Shown here in pieces: positions 45,360 through 54,924 of a DNA stretch of 64,000 nt. Below the pieces are notes generated by a model. That model ran no database searches. It saw only the letters and a list, made by a program, of their open reading frames with translations, and had not been told where the DNA came from. Positions within the stretch are counted from its first letter, which is position 1; every line of letters starts with the position of its first letter. The translations under genes and the position numbers were made by a program. The stretch comes from Sphingobium nicotianae (lineage in GTDB: Bacteria; Pseudomonadota; Alphaproteobacteria; Sphingomonadales; Sphingomonadaceae). Location of the stretch: positions 372,001 through 436,000 of the forward strand of contig NZ_JAHGAW010000001.1 in the NCBI RefSeq assembly GCF_018603885.1, read 5' to 3'.

Positions 45360-46010
45360 ATGGATATTCCGGACGACATCTTCACCGAACCCGATCCGGT
45401 CAATCCCGACGCGCTCGCCAATCTCGGGCCCCTGCGGCGGCTGGCGGGCATCTGGGAGGGCCGGCGCGGCGTCGACATCAATCCCAAGGAGGATGGGCCG
45501 GAGCAGCGCGATTATTATGAGCGCATCGAGATGCAGCCGATCGACCCGCAGGCGAATGGGCCACAGCTCTTCTATGGCCTGCGCTATCATGTCCACATCA
45601 ACACGCCCGAGGAGGACACGACCTTCCACGACCAGGTGGGCTACTGGCTGTGGGAGCCGGCGACAGGGCTGATCCTTCAGACCCTTGCCATTCCGCGCGG
45701 CCAAGTGGCCATCGCGGCGGGACATGCCGAGGCGAATGCGACCAGACTGGTGCTCAAGGCCGAGCGTGGGCAGACCGACTATGGCATCTGCTCGACCAGC
45801 TTCCTGGAGCTGGCCTTTCGCACGGACAGCTACAGCATCGAGGTCGAATTCCACGATGACGGCACCTGGAGCTATATCTCCGACACGATGCTGATGGTGC
45901 GCGGGCAGAGCGAGCCATTCCAGCATCGCGACCGCAACACATTGATGAAGGTCGGTGAGCCCGACCTCAATCCCTGGCTCAAGATCATCCGCGGTGGCCC
46001 GAAGCCCTAG
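45360..46010 (+). CDS. Heme-binding beta-barrel (nitrobindin/FABP-like) protein
   Basis: A 216-residue protein. The N-terminal LRRLAGIWEGRRGVDINPKE (about 23-42) corresponds to the GTWxGxG segment of nitrobindins, followed by alternating barrel strands (FYGLRYHVHINTPEEDTTFH, QVGYWLWEPATGLILQTLAI) and a C-terminal QHRDRNTLMKV with the His expected as heme ligand. ATG 45360 follows AGGGG. Heme and nitrite/NO chemistry are known for the family; I infer cytosolic location from the absence of a signal peptide. Divergent from thiD. Confidence 0.83.
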   Translation: MDIPDDIFTEPDPVNPDALANLGPLRRLAGIWEGRRGVDINPKEDGPEQRDYYERIEMQPIDPQANGPQLFYGLRYHVHINTPEEDTTFHDQVGYWLWEPATGLILQTLAIPRGQVAIAAGHAEANATRLVLKAERGQTDYGICSTSFLELAFRTDSYSIEVEFHDDGTWSYISDTMLMVRGQSEPFQHRDRNTLMKVGEPDLNPWLKIIRGGPKP

Positions 46011-46130
46011 GACATATCGACATTCAATTTTCTTGAAATGCTGAGCGCATTGTCTCGAAACAAGATCGTCATGCCGAACTTGTTTCAGGACGACGAAAAT
46101 GGGATGCGGCCCGCTAAATGGCGATCCGCG

Positions 46131-46355
46131 CTATCCTTTGAATTTGCGCTCCGTCGAGGCCGGGTTATTGGCCAGCGCTTTGCTGACGCGGCTCGGGCGG
46201 TCCAGCAGCTCGCCGCCGCAATTGGGGCAGCGATCGTCGAGGGCATCGGCGCATTCGGCGCAGAAGGTGCATTCGAAGGAGCAGATGAAGGCGCCGCCGG
46301 CATCGGCCGGCAGATCGGCGCCGCAGCGTTCGCAATCGGGGCGCATTTCGAGCAT
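46131..46355 (-). CDS. DUF1272 zinc-ribbon protein
   Basis: A 74-residue cysteine-rich protein, MLEMRPDCERCGADLPADAG, then FICSFECTFCAECAD and DRCPNCGGELLDRP. Ten cysteines in CxxC pairs arranged as two small zinc ribbons; the pattern is that of DUF1272. Function unknown, perhaps a regulator or chaperone. Alone between the nitrobindin-like gene and glmM. Confidence 0.88.
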   Translation of the reverse strand: MLEMRPDCERCGADLPADAGGAFICSFECTFCAECADALDDRCPNCGGELLDRPSRVSKALANNPASTERKFKG

Positions 46356-46417
46356 CGCTTATTCCCTAGTCCGTTCGGCCTTCTTCCGCCCGATAAAGTC
46401 CGCGGCATGAGTGCATT

Positions 46418-47767
46418 TCACGCATGCTCCGCAGCGCTGGCGACGGCATCGCAGATGCGCTCGACCACACGCCTGACCTGATCGCCATCATCGCCCTCGG
46501 CCATGACGCGGATGACCGGCTCGGTCCCCGACGGACGAATGACGAGGCGGCCGGAACCGTTCAGCTCCCTCTCGGCATCGGCGATCACGGTCTTGACGCT
46601 CTCCGCCTCCAGTGGCTTGCCCCCGGCGAAGCGGACATTCTTGAGCAATTGCGGCACCGGTTCGAACTGGCGGAGCAGTTCGCTGGCCGGCTTGCCGCTT
46701 TCGACGAGGGCTGCGAGCACCTGCAACGCCGCGATCGTGCCGTCGCCTGTCGTCGCATAGTCGGAGAGGATCATGTGGCCGGACTGCTCGCCGCCGACAT
46801 TGCAGCCGCGCGCCTTCATCTCCTCCAGCACATAGCGGTCGCCGACCTTGGTGCGGATAAGCGGGATGTCGTGGCTCGCCAGCATGCGCTCGAGGCCGAG
46901 ATTGGACATGACCGTCGCCACGAGGCCGCCGCCCTTGAGCGTGCCGCGCCGCGCCCAGCTCGTGCCGATCAATGCCATGATCTGGTCACCATCGACGATC
47001 GCGCCGGTCTCGTCGACGACGATCAGGCGATCCGCGTCGCCATCGAGCGCGATGCCGATGTCCGCGCCGGACGCGACCACCGTCTCCTGCAGCACCTGCG
47101 GCGCGGTCGAGCCGACGCCGTCATTGATGTTGGTGCCATTGGGATTGACGCCGATGCTGATCAGCTCGGCGCCGAGCTCCCAGAGTGTGGAGGGCGCGGT
47201 GTTATAGGCCGCGCCATTGGCGCAATCGAGCGCGACCTTGAGCCCATCAAGGCGCAGATGCTCGGGAAAGGTCGACTTGACGAAGTGGATGTAGCGCCCG
47301 CGGCTATCCTCGACGCGGCGGGCGCGGCCGATATGGGCAGCGTCGGCGAGCGGGATGTCGTCACTCTCGATCAGCGCCTCGATCTTCATCTCGTCGGCGT
47401 CGGAGAGCTTGTAGCCGTCCGGGCCGAACAGCTTGATGCCGTTGTCGTAATAGGGATTGTGGCTGGCCGAGATCATCACGCCAAGATCGGCGCGCATCGA
47501 GGCGGCGAGCATCGCGACGGCGGGCGTCGGGATCGGCCCGAACTGCACGACATCCATGCCGACGCTGGTGAAGCCGGCGACCAGCGCATTCTCGATCATG
47601 TAGCCCGAGAGGCGCGTATCCTTGCCAATGACGACGCGGTGGCGATGATCGCCGCGCAGGAAATGACGCCCCGCCGCCATGCCGACCCGCATGGCCATCT
47701 CGGCGGTCATCGGCGACTTGTTGGTGAGCCCCCTGATCCCGTCTGTGCCGAAGAAGCGTCTGCTCAT
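46418..47767 (-). CDS. glmM: Phosphoglucosamine mutase
   Basis: Converts glucosamine-6-P to glucosamine-1-P on the route to UDP-GlcNAc, for peptidoglycan, LPS and the WecB substrate. N-terminal [14 protein letters not shown] (3-16), phosphoserine loop [20 protein letters not shown] (about 96-115), metal loop [14 protein letters not shown] (about 238-251), sugar loop [10 protein letters not shown] and phosphate site [14 protein letters not shown]. 449 residues, normal. About 75 bases separate it from the transporter gene on the same strand. Confidence 0.97.
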   Translation of the reverse strand: MSRRFFGTDGIRGLTNKSPMTAEMAMRVGMAAGRHFLRGDHRHRVVIGKDTRLSGYMIENALVAGFTSVGMDVVQFGPIPTPAVAMLAASMRADLGVMISASHNPYYDNGIKLFGPDGYKLSDADEMKIEALIESDDIPLADAAHIGRARRVEDSRGRYIHFVKSTFPEHLRLDGLKVALDCANGAAYNTAPSTLWELGAELISIGVNPNGTNINDGVGSTAPQVLQETVVASGADIGIALDGDADRLIVVDETGAIVDGDQIMALIGTSWARRGTLKGGGLVATVMSNLGLERMLASHDIPLIRTKVGDRYVLEEMKARGCNVGGEQSGHMILSDYATTGDGTIAALQVLAALVESGKPASELLRQFEPVPQLLKNVRFAGGKPLEAESVKTVIADAERELNGSGRLVIRPSGTEPVIRVMAEGDDGDQVRRVVERICDAVASAAEHA

Positions 47768-47841
47768 ATCGTCCCCTCGATCGCTCGCTCACGCGCTGCG
47801 CAGGCGTCCATGCGCCCGCGCAGCGCATCCGGTCAAGCCGG

Positions 47842-49650
47842 TCAGGTCACGCCGTGCATCCAGCGCTTGAGGAAGAAGGAGAGCAGGAACAGGATCACGC
47901 CCGCGCCGATCGCGATCTCGGCAATCGAGGTGAACACGCCGACATAGGTTTCAAGGCTCACCTTGAGGTTCGTCACCTGGCCACCAACCGTCTCGACGCT
48001 GGCGAATTGCGCCACCACGCCCGCGACATATTGCGCGACCGAGATGGACAGGAACCAGACGCCCATCATCATGCCGACGATGCGCGCGATGGAGAGCTTG
48101 GTGATCATCGAGAGGCCGACCGGCGAGATGCACAGCTCGGCGGCGGAGTGAATGACATAGAGCCCGGCGAGCCACCACAGCCCGACCTTGAAATCCGGTC
48201 CGGCGAAGACGGAGCCCCAGACCAGGAACAGGAATCCCGCGCCGACGCCGACAAGCGCGATCGAGAATTTGATCGGGATAGACGGCTCCCAACCGCGCCT
48301 GGCGAGCCAGCCCCACAGGATGCTCATCAGCGGCGCCAGCAGCACGATCGAGATGGGATTGAAATTCTGCGTCTGCGGCGCGGAGAGCGAGAAGAGGCCG
48401 AAGACGCTGCGATCCGTGTTGCGATCCGCGAACAAAGTGAGGCTCGACCCGGCCTGCTCGAACAGGGTCCAGAACACGACATTGAAGACGATGAGGACCA
48501 TCGCGGCCAGCATCATCTCGCCTTCCTTGCGGCTGCCCTTGAGGAAGGACCAGATCAGGATGCCGGGCACCGAGACGATGAAGGTGCCGAACAGCAGCTT
48601 GCCCATGATCGGCAGGCTCATGAGATAACCGACGAAACCGGAGCCCTCGGGCGGCTTCTCGGTCGCCATCAGATTGACGAACAGGAAATAGATGACCGGC
48701 ACGGCGAGAACTGCAAGGACGTAGATCAGCATCGCGCGATCCGGCCCGGTGCGGCGGGGCGCATTGCCATAGGCATCCAATCGCCCGCCATGATAGCTGA
48801 TCATCAGGAAGGAAATGACCATCGCGACACCGGCGAGGCCGAGGCCCGCGGGCCAGCCGATCGTGTCGGCGAAGATGGCGCAGAGCAGTTGGCCGAGGAT
48901 CGAGCCGGTGTTGATGCCCATATAGAAGATGGTGAAGCCCGCATCGCGTCGTCGGTCGCCCGGCTGATACAGTTCGCCCACCATCGTCGAGATATTGGGC
49001 TTGAAGAAGCCGTTGCCGACCGAAATGAGCGACAGCGCCATCAGCATGATCATCGTCAGCACGGCGCTGCGCTCGGCCTGCTCGGTGAAGCTGCCCTTGG
49101 CGAGCTTGCGCACTTCCTGGCCATTGGCGCCGAGCAGCGACATGCTGCCGTCGTCATTGCCGCGCATCTTGAGCTTCTGGCCGCCATCGACAAGATAGCG
49201 CGCCTCGGCCGGATCGCTCGTCGGCGCGTCGCGGAAATGCTCGACGACCACCTCGTAGCGCTGGCCGTCGACGACCTGATAGGGCTTGGCCGCCGTGCCG
49301 CCGAAGGCGAGCGTGAAATAGCCGATCGCCATCATCAGCGCGCCAAAGCGCACCGCACGCTTGGAACCCAGATACTGGTCGGCGAGCAGGCCGCCGACCA
49401 AAGGCGTCAGATAGACGAGCGCGGTATAGCCGCCATAGAGGCCGGTCGAGGCGCGATCACCCAGCACGAAATGCTTGGTAAGATACAGCGTGAGCAGCGC
49501 GCGCATGCCATAATAGCCGAAGCGCTCCCACATCTCCGTGCCGAACAACCAGAACAACGGTTTCGGATGACCGAACCAGGTTCCGACGTGCACCACATCG
49601 GCCGGCGGCGTGCCTGGCTCGATGGATGCATCCTCCATGTGATTGGACAT
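47842..49650 (-). CDS. POT family proton-dependent oligopeptide transporter
   Basis: A 602-residue MFS-type permease importing di-/tripeptides with protons. The family signature EMWERFGYYGMRALLTLYL lies at about 39-57 (ExxER motif), and FFKPNISTMVGELY plus FTIFYMGINTGSILGQLLC follow. About 14 hydrophobic segments. A soluble insert of roughly 70 residues (about 118-190, KPYQVVDGQRYEVVVEHFRD ... RKLAKGSFTEQ) separates two of the N-terminal helices. ATG 49650; MEDASIE 12 bases later is an alternative. Divergent from the nitroreductase. Confidence 0.93.
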   Translation of the reverse strand: MSNHMEDASIEPGTPPADVVHVGTWFGHPKPLFWLFGTEMWERFGYYGMRALLTLYLTKHFVLGDRASTGLYGGYTALVYLTPLVGGLLADQYLGSKRAVRFGALMMAIGYFTLAFGGTAAKPYQVVDGQRYEVVVEHFRDAPTSDPAEARYLVDGGQKLKMRGNDDGSMSLLGANGQEVRKLAKGSFTEQAERSAVLTMIMLMALSLISVGNGFFKPNISTMVGELYQPGDRRRDAGFTIFYMGINTGSILGQLLCAIFADTIGWPAGLGLAGVAMVISFLMISYHGGRLDAYGNAPRRTGPDRAMLIYVLAVLAVPVIYFLFVNLMATEKPPEGSGFVGYLMSLPIMGKLLFGTFIVSVPGILIWSFLKGSRKEGEMMLAAMVLIVFNVVFWTLFEQAGSSLTLFADRNTDRSVFGLFSLSAPQTQNFNPISIVLLAPLMSILWGWLARRGWEPSIPIKFSIALVGVGAGFLFLVWGSVFAGPDFKVGLWWLAGLYVIHSAAELCISPVGLSMITKLSIARIVGMMMGVWFLSISVAQYVAGVVAQFASVETVGGQVTNLKVSLETYVGVFTSIAEIAIGAGVILFLLSFFLKRWMHGVT

Positions 49651-49813
49651 AAATTGGCGATCCCTTGTGCAGCGCGCTCCCTGAAAGGCGCGCAGATGAT
49701 CGCGGGAGACTAGAGATTATTGCGTGGCTGTGAAGTTTTTTTGCGCACGTTTGCTGCGAGCGATTCGCAAAACAAGGCTTGGCGAAAGCCCGGGATTTGG
49801 CTAGCGAATTGAC

Positions 49814-50398
49814 ATGCTCAACGATCGCTCCTCGCTGCTCGCCCATCTCTCCACGCGCCGCTCCGGCAAGCCACGCGACCTGGCGGCACCGGGGCCGAGC
49901 CTCGACCAGATGCGCGAGATGGTGCGCATTGCCGCGCGCACGCCCGATCATGGCAAGCTCGCGCCCTGGCGTTTCGTCATCGTGCCGGACGACAAGCGCG
50001 AGGCGCTGGCGACTTTGCTTGCGGACTCCTATCTCGTCGAGAAGCCGACCGCCGGGCGACTGGAGGTCGACTCCATGCTGCAATATGCGCGGCAGGCACC
50101 CGCGCTGATCGTGGTGCTGTCCGCGCCGAAACAGACCAAGATCCCGCTCTGGGAGCAGGAGCTGTCGGTGGGCGCGGCGACAATGAACCTGCTGCATGCC
50201 GCCCATGCCATGGGCTTTGCCGGCGGCTGGCTGACAGGCTGGCCGAGCTATAGCGACGCGGTGCGCGACGCATTCGGCAGCGCGGAGGAGAAGGTCGCCG
50301 GTTTCGTCTTCATCGGCACGCCCAGCCAGGAACTGGATGAACGGCCCCGGCCGGAGCTGGACGACGTGCTCAGCGTCTGGACCGGTCCGAAAGGCTGA
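49814..50398 (+). CDS. Nitroreductase family protein (YdjA-like)
   Basis: A 194-residue FMN-dependent oxidoreductase of the small YdjA type. LLAHLSTRRSGKPRDLAAPG is the short N-terminal segment with the FMN-phosphate Arg pair, ARTPDHGKLAPWRFVIVPDD binds flavin, and AATMNLLHAAHAMGFAGGWL and FVFIGTPSQELDERPRPELD complete the fold. Physiological substrate unknown. Plus strand, divergent from the POT transporter. Confidence 0.9.
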   Translation: MLNDRSSLLAHLSTRRSGKPRDLAAPGPSLDQMREMVRIAARTPDHGKLAPWRFVIVPDDKREALATLLADSYLVEKPTAGRLEVDSMLQYARQAPALIVVLSAPKQTKIPLWEQELSVGAATMNLLHAAHAMGFAGGWLTGWPSYSDAVRDAFGSAEEKVAGFVFIGTPSQELDERPRPELDDVLSVWTGPKG

Positions 50399-50488
50399 AC
50401 AGCCACGGCCTTATCATTGCGGCCGATACGGCATTCAGGCGCAACATCTTGTGTTGACCGACTGGCTGTATTATGTCACTGATGCAGC

Positions 50489-50836
50489 ATGATCGATGAA
50501 AGTCGGCCCGTCTATCTGCGTTTGCGCGATCTGATTGCTGCGGCAATCCTTGATGGGCGCTATGATGACGGCGACATGTTGCCCTCAGTCCGCGCTTTTG
50601 CTGCGCAGCAAGGTGCCAATCCGCTGACCGTCGCGAAAGCCTATCAAAGTTTCCAGGATGACGGCCTGGTGCAGGTGAAGCGCGGCGTCGGCATGTTCGT
50701 CGCGCCCGGCGCGTCCCGCAGGCTCCGCGCGATGGAGCGCGAGCGCTTTTTCGGCTCGGTCTGGCCACCCGTGGTGGAGCAGATGCATCGCATCGGCATC
50801 ACGCTGGATGAGCTGGCAGAGAAGATGGGGGCTTGA
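50489..50836 (+). CDS. GntR-family regulator, short YtrA type
   Basis: A 115-residue protein: winged helix in residues about 5-70 (PVYLRLRDLIAAAILDGRYD, DGDMLPSVRAFAAQQGANPL, TVAKAYQSFQDDGLVQVKRG, VGMFVAPGA), then a single C-terminal helix pair (ERERFFGSVWPPVVEQMHRI). It lacks a ligand-binding domain, which is typical of YtrA-type repressors that control neighbouring ABC transporters, but no ABC genes are near. Target unknown. Confidence 0.9.
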   Translation: MIDESRPVYLRLRDLIAAAILDGRYDDGDMLPSVRAFAAQQGANPLTVAKAYQSFQDDGLVQVKRGVGMFVAPGASRRLRAMERERFFGSVWPPVVEQMHRIGITLDELAEKMGA

Positions 50837-51667
50837 GGCGAGCCTCGGTCATTCAAAATACCGTCCGGCTTAGCGAAGTCGAAACTTGCTCCACAGCGAA
50901 TGGGAAGATCTAAATCAAGCCCAGATCCGAGGCGGCGTGGACAAATTCGAGCGAGGGCTATCCGGCATTTTCTCCTGGAATTCGACAGTCGGGGCGCGAC
51001 GGCACTGCCGTCATTAGCCTCTCCTCTTCAGAGGAGGGGCTAATGGCCGTTCACCACGACTTTTCAGTCATCCGGCCTGGATTGTCGGCGCATAAGAGCG
51101 GACAATCATTGAAGCGGGAATTTGTTCAGGCCGAATAGCTCAGTTTTTGCTTCGCATGCCGACAGACTGCGCAACCGGTGATCGCCATGGCCGATTGCGC
51201 GACGCGCACCGCCTGATTCCGAAGAGCGCGACGCCAAGATCCACACCAAAGGCTACCGGGTGGGTGGCGGCCTCGCGTCGACGATGGCGGACCCATCCCT
51301 CGCTACAATTCTGCCGCTATTATGATCAGCCTATGTCTACCTAAGTAATGACACATATGACATCGAGGCGTGATTTTGGTTACTGTAAGTTGTCTTGACG
51401 CACTTGCGCCGGAGACATCATGCTACTGCCGGCCCCTTGACCGTCCCACTTTCTCATCAATTGAGAAGCAGCATGACGTTCCGCCAGCCAATGCTCGGAG
51501 GACGACGTGGTTGACATTGCTATTCTCGGACATGGACGGCTGATCGCCAATCAATCGGACGTTTTTCAGGTCCAGACCGAATATGCCGTGCGCGGGCGCC
51601 CGGCGGTGTCCGGGGGATTTGCCCTTCCCATTGAGGGGAAACCTGACCGGTCGTCGAGGGACATGCG
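50837..51667. other. 831-base gene-free stretch with hairpins
   Basis: No convincing gene. It holds a 30-base hairpin at 51014-51043 (TTAGCC-T-CTCCTC, loop TTCA, GAGGAG-G-GGCTAA) and a 5-bp inverted repeat TCTCA/TGAGA near 51451-51465. A 37-residue protein-like tail (PDSEERDAKIHTKGYRVGGG, then LASTMADPSLATILPLL and a stop) ends near 51325 and could be the remnant of a lost gene; I do not recognise it. Composition is less GC-rich than the neighbours. The right end must carry the leader of the gene at 51668. Confidence 0.55.
51014..51043. other. 30-base hairpin, possible transcription end
   Basis: TTAGCCTCTCCTC and GAGGAGGGGCTAA pair over 13 positions with one T-G wobble around a TTCA loop. 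It lies about 180 bases after the GntR gene. No T-run follows on either strand, so it is not a classical terminator. Confidence 0.5.
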
Positions 51668-53323
51668 ATGAGAAGCCAGGGCGCAATGCTGCGGAGGCTC
51701 GCAAGGTCTGGCGGGGCCGCACCGCTGATTGCCACGAGCGCCCTCACCCTGGCACTGACGGCCTGTGGCGGAGAAACCGCCGGCTCCCCACCGGTCACGA
51801 TCCCTACGCCGACACCCACTCCCTCCCCGACACCGACGTCCACTCCGACACCAACACCCTCGCCAACACCCACAGACGCCGTCAAACCGACGACCCTCGG
51901 CATCAATCTCAGCGGGCCCGCTTATTACGGCCAGGAGCGCATGTTCTCGAACCTCGTCTCCGGTGGGGGCCGGATGTTGCTCAACGCCGCAAATCAAGGC
52001 GTGAGCGTGCCCGCAGCGCGCATGGACGCCAACTACGACGTGATCCGCCTCGATGCCGGCGAGCGCATCGTAACGGGCATCAGCATTCCGACCAGGGCCT
52101 ATCGCGGCGCGACGGTGCAGGTCACCTGCCAGTGGACGGGCACAATCGCCACGGCGGAGGTGTTCGGCCCGCCGGTGAAGAATCCCGTCTATAGCGCGAA
52201 TTCGGTGACCTTCTCATGGGTGCCGGGACCGGTGAACTACAACGCCAGCTTCTATTATTCCGGCATGTCGAGCGAAGATCCGCTGCGCAATCTCGATTGC
52301 CGCGAAAGCGACGCCGATCCCGCCGCTACCTTCGATCCGGTCTTTCTCGCCAACGTCAGGAATTACAGCGTCGTGCGCTTCCTCAACTGGACCACAGCCG
52401 TCAATGATAACCGGGCCGTCACCTGGGCGACACGCAACAGGCCGGGATCGGGAGCGTTCGACGCGGCGGACGGTGTCGCGCTGGAATATATGATCCTCCT
52501 CGCCAACCAGGCGCACGTCAACCCATGGTTCAATGTGCCATGGAATGCCGACGCGGCCTATGTCCGCAAGATGGCCGAGTTGGTCCGCGACACGCTCGAT
52601 CCGACGCTCAAGGCATATGTCGAAGTCTCCAACGAGGTCTGGAATTGGGGTTTCAAAGTGACGACGCAGGCCAACAAGGAAGGCCTTGAAGAGGGGCTGG
52701 CGAAGGACGGCAACCTCGCCATCATGTATCGCCTTGCCGAAAAGACAGGCGAGGTGATGGACGTCTGGTCCAGCGTGTTCGCCGGGCAGATGAACCGCGT
52801 CGTTCGCGTCGTCTCCTTTCAGAATGGCCCCAGCGCCGTACCTTATGTCCTCGGGTTCAAGGACACCGCCAGGAAGGTCGATGCCTATGCGACGGCACCC
52901 TATTTCTCCACCAGCACGCTGACCCCGGACTCGCTCTCGACCGCTGCGGCGATGGATGCCTTCTTTGCGACCACCGTCCCGGCCCGGATCGACGAGACGC
53001 TTACCTATGCCGCGCTGACCAAGGCCGAGGTCGCGAAATATGGGCTGCGGTACATCAGTTATGAGGGCGGACAGCATTTCCTGTCGTCCGACCTGGACCT
53101 GCTCAAGGCGATCGAGCGCGATCCCCGCATGGGGCAGGCCTACACGCGCTATCTGACCGCATGGCGAGACCAGATCGGTGACCTGCTGACCCTCTACCAG
53201 GACGTTGGCGTGATCAGCATCTACGGCGCCTGGGGGCTGCAGGAATATCCGGGCCAGCCGCTGAGCGAAGCCCCCAAGGCAGCGGCGGTCGAAAGATTCC
53301 GGGCGGGGGCCACGGGTGCCTGA
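51668..53323 (+). CDS. Lipoprotein with Pro/Thr linker and glycoside-hydrolase-like domain
   Basis: A 551-residue exported protein. The signal ends in a lipobox LTAC (Cys about 33), followed by a Pro-Thr-Ser linker of about 30 residues (PTPTPTPSPTPT repeats) and a large domain. The latter contains NPWFNVPWNADAAYVRKMAE and AYVEVSNEVWNWGF; the Asn-Glu pair after a beta strand is the acid/base arrangement of clan GH-A hydrolases. A second glutamate is in YISYEGGQHF (about 461-470), a plausible nucleophile. Probably polysaccharide-degrading or -binding. RBS GAGGG upstream. Next to the PrsK/PrsR exopolysaccharide regulators. Confidence 0.75.
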   Translation: MRSQGAMLRRLARSGGAAPLIATSALTLALTACGGETAGSPPVTIPTPTPTPSPTPTSTPTPTPSPTPTDAVKPTTLGINLSGPAYYGQERMFSNLVSGGGRMLLNAANQGVSVPAARMDANYDVIRLDAGERIVTGISIPTRAYRGATVQVTCQWTGTIATAEVFGPPVKNPVYSANSVTFSWVPGPVNYNASFYYSGMSSEDPLRNLDCRESDADPAATFDPVFLANVRNYSVVRFLNWTTAVNDNRAVTWATRNRPGSGAFDAADGVALEYMILLANQAHVNPWFNVPWNADAAYVRKMAELVRDTLDPTLKAYVEVSNEVWNWGFKVTTQANKEGLEEGLAKDGNLAIMYRLAEKTGEVMDVWSSVFAGQMNRVVRVVSFQNGPSAVPYVLGFKDTARKVDAYATAPYFSTSTLTPDSLSTAAAMDAFFATTVPARIDETLTYAALTKAEVAKYGLRYISYEGGQHFLSSDLDLLKAIERDPRMGQAYTRYLTAWRDQIGDLLTLYQDVGVISIYGAWGLQEYPGQPLSEAPKAAAVERFRAGATGA

Positions 53324-53562
53324 GGTGAAGCACACCAGGCCGAAGCGCCACTACAATCGTTTATTCATCATCAAAGCGGCACGCCGGGAAAACGCTTCGT
53401 TTTGATCGCCTGTCGCCCGTGGCGAACAAAATGTCCAACAACGATCTTATTGAAGAACCGCCGGCCGCCGTCGGTGAAGCGAGAAGCTGTTGTCCGTCTG
53501 CGAGGCGTCATCGCCTGAATACTGACGCACGTCGCCACCCGTCTCGACCGCAATATCGAGCT

Positions 53563-54924
53563 TCATCCCAGATTATACGTCTTCATCAGGTCATAGAGCG
53601 TCGGCCGGCTGACGCCGAGCATGCGGGCGGCGCTGGAGACATTGCCATCGGCACGCGCGATCGCCCGCCGGATGGCTTGCTGGTCCGCAGCCTCCCGCAC
53701 TGCCCGCAGATTGACGACGACCTCCTCGACCTCCTCGCCCGCATCGAGATCAAGATCGGCCGCGCTGACCAGCTTGGCATCGGCAAGGATCACCGCACGC
53801 TTCACGCGATTCTCCAGCTCACGCACATTGCCCGGCCAGCTCCAGGCGTCGATCGCGGCGATGGCATCGTTTGCCAGTCCCTTGACCTGCGGATTGAGGT
53901 CGCGGGCGAATTTCGACACGAAGTGGCGCGCCAGCAGCACCGCATCCCCTGCCCGCTCCGCCAGCGTCGGAATACGCACGACGATCTCGGCAAGGCGATA
54001 ATAGAGGTCCTCGCGGAACCGCTGCTCGGCGATCATCTCGTCGAGATTCTGGTGGGTCGCGCAGACGATGCGGGTGTCGACGGGGATCGGCTGGCGCCCA
54101 CCGATCCGCTCGATAACCCGTTCCTGCAGGAAGCGCAGCAGCTTCACCTGAAGCGGCAGCGGAATGTCGCCGACCTCGTCGAGGAAGAGAGTGCCGCCCT
54201 CGGCCTGCTCGATCTTGCCGATCGTCGTCTTGACTGCACCGGTGAAGGCGCCCTTCTCGTGACCGAAGAGCTCGCTCTCCAGCAAGGTTTCGGGGATCGC
54301 AGCGCAGTTGATCGCCACGAACGGGCCGGATGCCCTGTCACTGGTCTCGTGCACCCCCTTCGCCAGCAATTCCTTGCCGGTGCCGCTGGCGCCCAGAAGC
54401 ATCACCGCTACATTGGCATTGGCGACGCGCTCGATCATGCGCGCGACCTTGAGCATTTCCGGTGCAGCCGTGATCATCCGGCCGAGCACGCGGCCGTCCG
54501 CCGGCGCCGCTTCGGCAAGACGGCGATTCTCCTCCTCCAGCGCATGCACATGGAAGGCGCGGCCTACGATGTGGCCGAGCGAATCGATGTCGATCGGCTT
54601 CTGGTAGAAATCCCACGCTCCCTCGGCAATGGCACGGCGGGCGCTGGCCCGATCGCCATGACCGGACGCGACGATGACCTTGGTGCCGGGGCGCTCCGTC
54701 AGGATCTGCGCCAGCACGGCCATGCCCTCACTGATCCCGTCAGGGTCGGGCGGCAGGCCGAGATCGAGGGTGACGACCGGCGGTTCCTCGGTGCGCAATA
54801 TCTCCAGCGCTTCGGCGCGGTCGCCTGCGATGAACAGCTGATAGCCGTCATAGGCCCAGCGCAGTTGCCGCTGCAGCCCGATGTCATCCTCGACGATCAG
54901 CAATTTCGGGCGCGTGTCGGGCAT
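53563..54924 (-). CDS. prsR: PEP-CTERM-box sigma-54 response regulator PrsR
   Basis: A 453-residue NtrC-type activator. Receiver domain 1-120 (KLLIVEDDIGLQRQLRWAYD; phosphoacceptor Asp in VTLDLGLPPDPDG, about 54), AAA+ domain about 145-385 with Walker A GASGTGKELLAKGVHE, the sigma-54 contact loop HEKGAFTGA and Walker B GGTLFLDEVGD, and a C-terminal Fis-type helix-turn-helix (SSAARMLGVSRPTLYDLM). This is the regulator paired with PrsK in XrtA/PEP-CTERM systems. The start MPDTRPKLL at 54924 overlaps the prsK stop (TGATG). Confidence 0.92.
   Translation of the reverse strand: MPDTRPKLLIVEDDIGLQRQLRWAYDGYQLFIAGDRAEALEILRTEEPPVVTLDLGLPPDPDGISEGMAVLAQILTERPGTKVIVASGHGDRASARRAIAEGAWDFYQKPIDIDSLGHIVGRAFHVHALEEENRRLAEAAPADGRVLGRMITAAPEMLKVARMIERVANANVAVMLLGASGTGKELLAKGVHETSDRASGPFVAINCAAIPETLLESELFGHEKGAFTGAVKTTIGKIEQAEGGTLFLDEVGDIPLPLQVKLLRFLQERVIERIGGRQPIPVDTRIVCATHQNLDEMIAEQRFREDLYYRLAEIVVRIPTLAERAGDAVLLARHFVSKFARDLNPQVKGLANDAIAAIDAWSWPGNVRELENRVKRAVILADAKLVSAADLDLDAGEEVEEVVVNLRAVREAADQQAIRRAIARADGNVSSAARMLGVSRPTLYDLMKTYNLG

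Noticed and set aside
51131..51150. tRNA-like 5' end (GAATAGCTCAGTT)
   Set aside because: It resembles a tRNA D-arm, but no D-loop closure, anticodon stem or T-arm follows. Probably chance.
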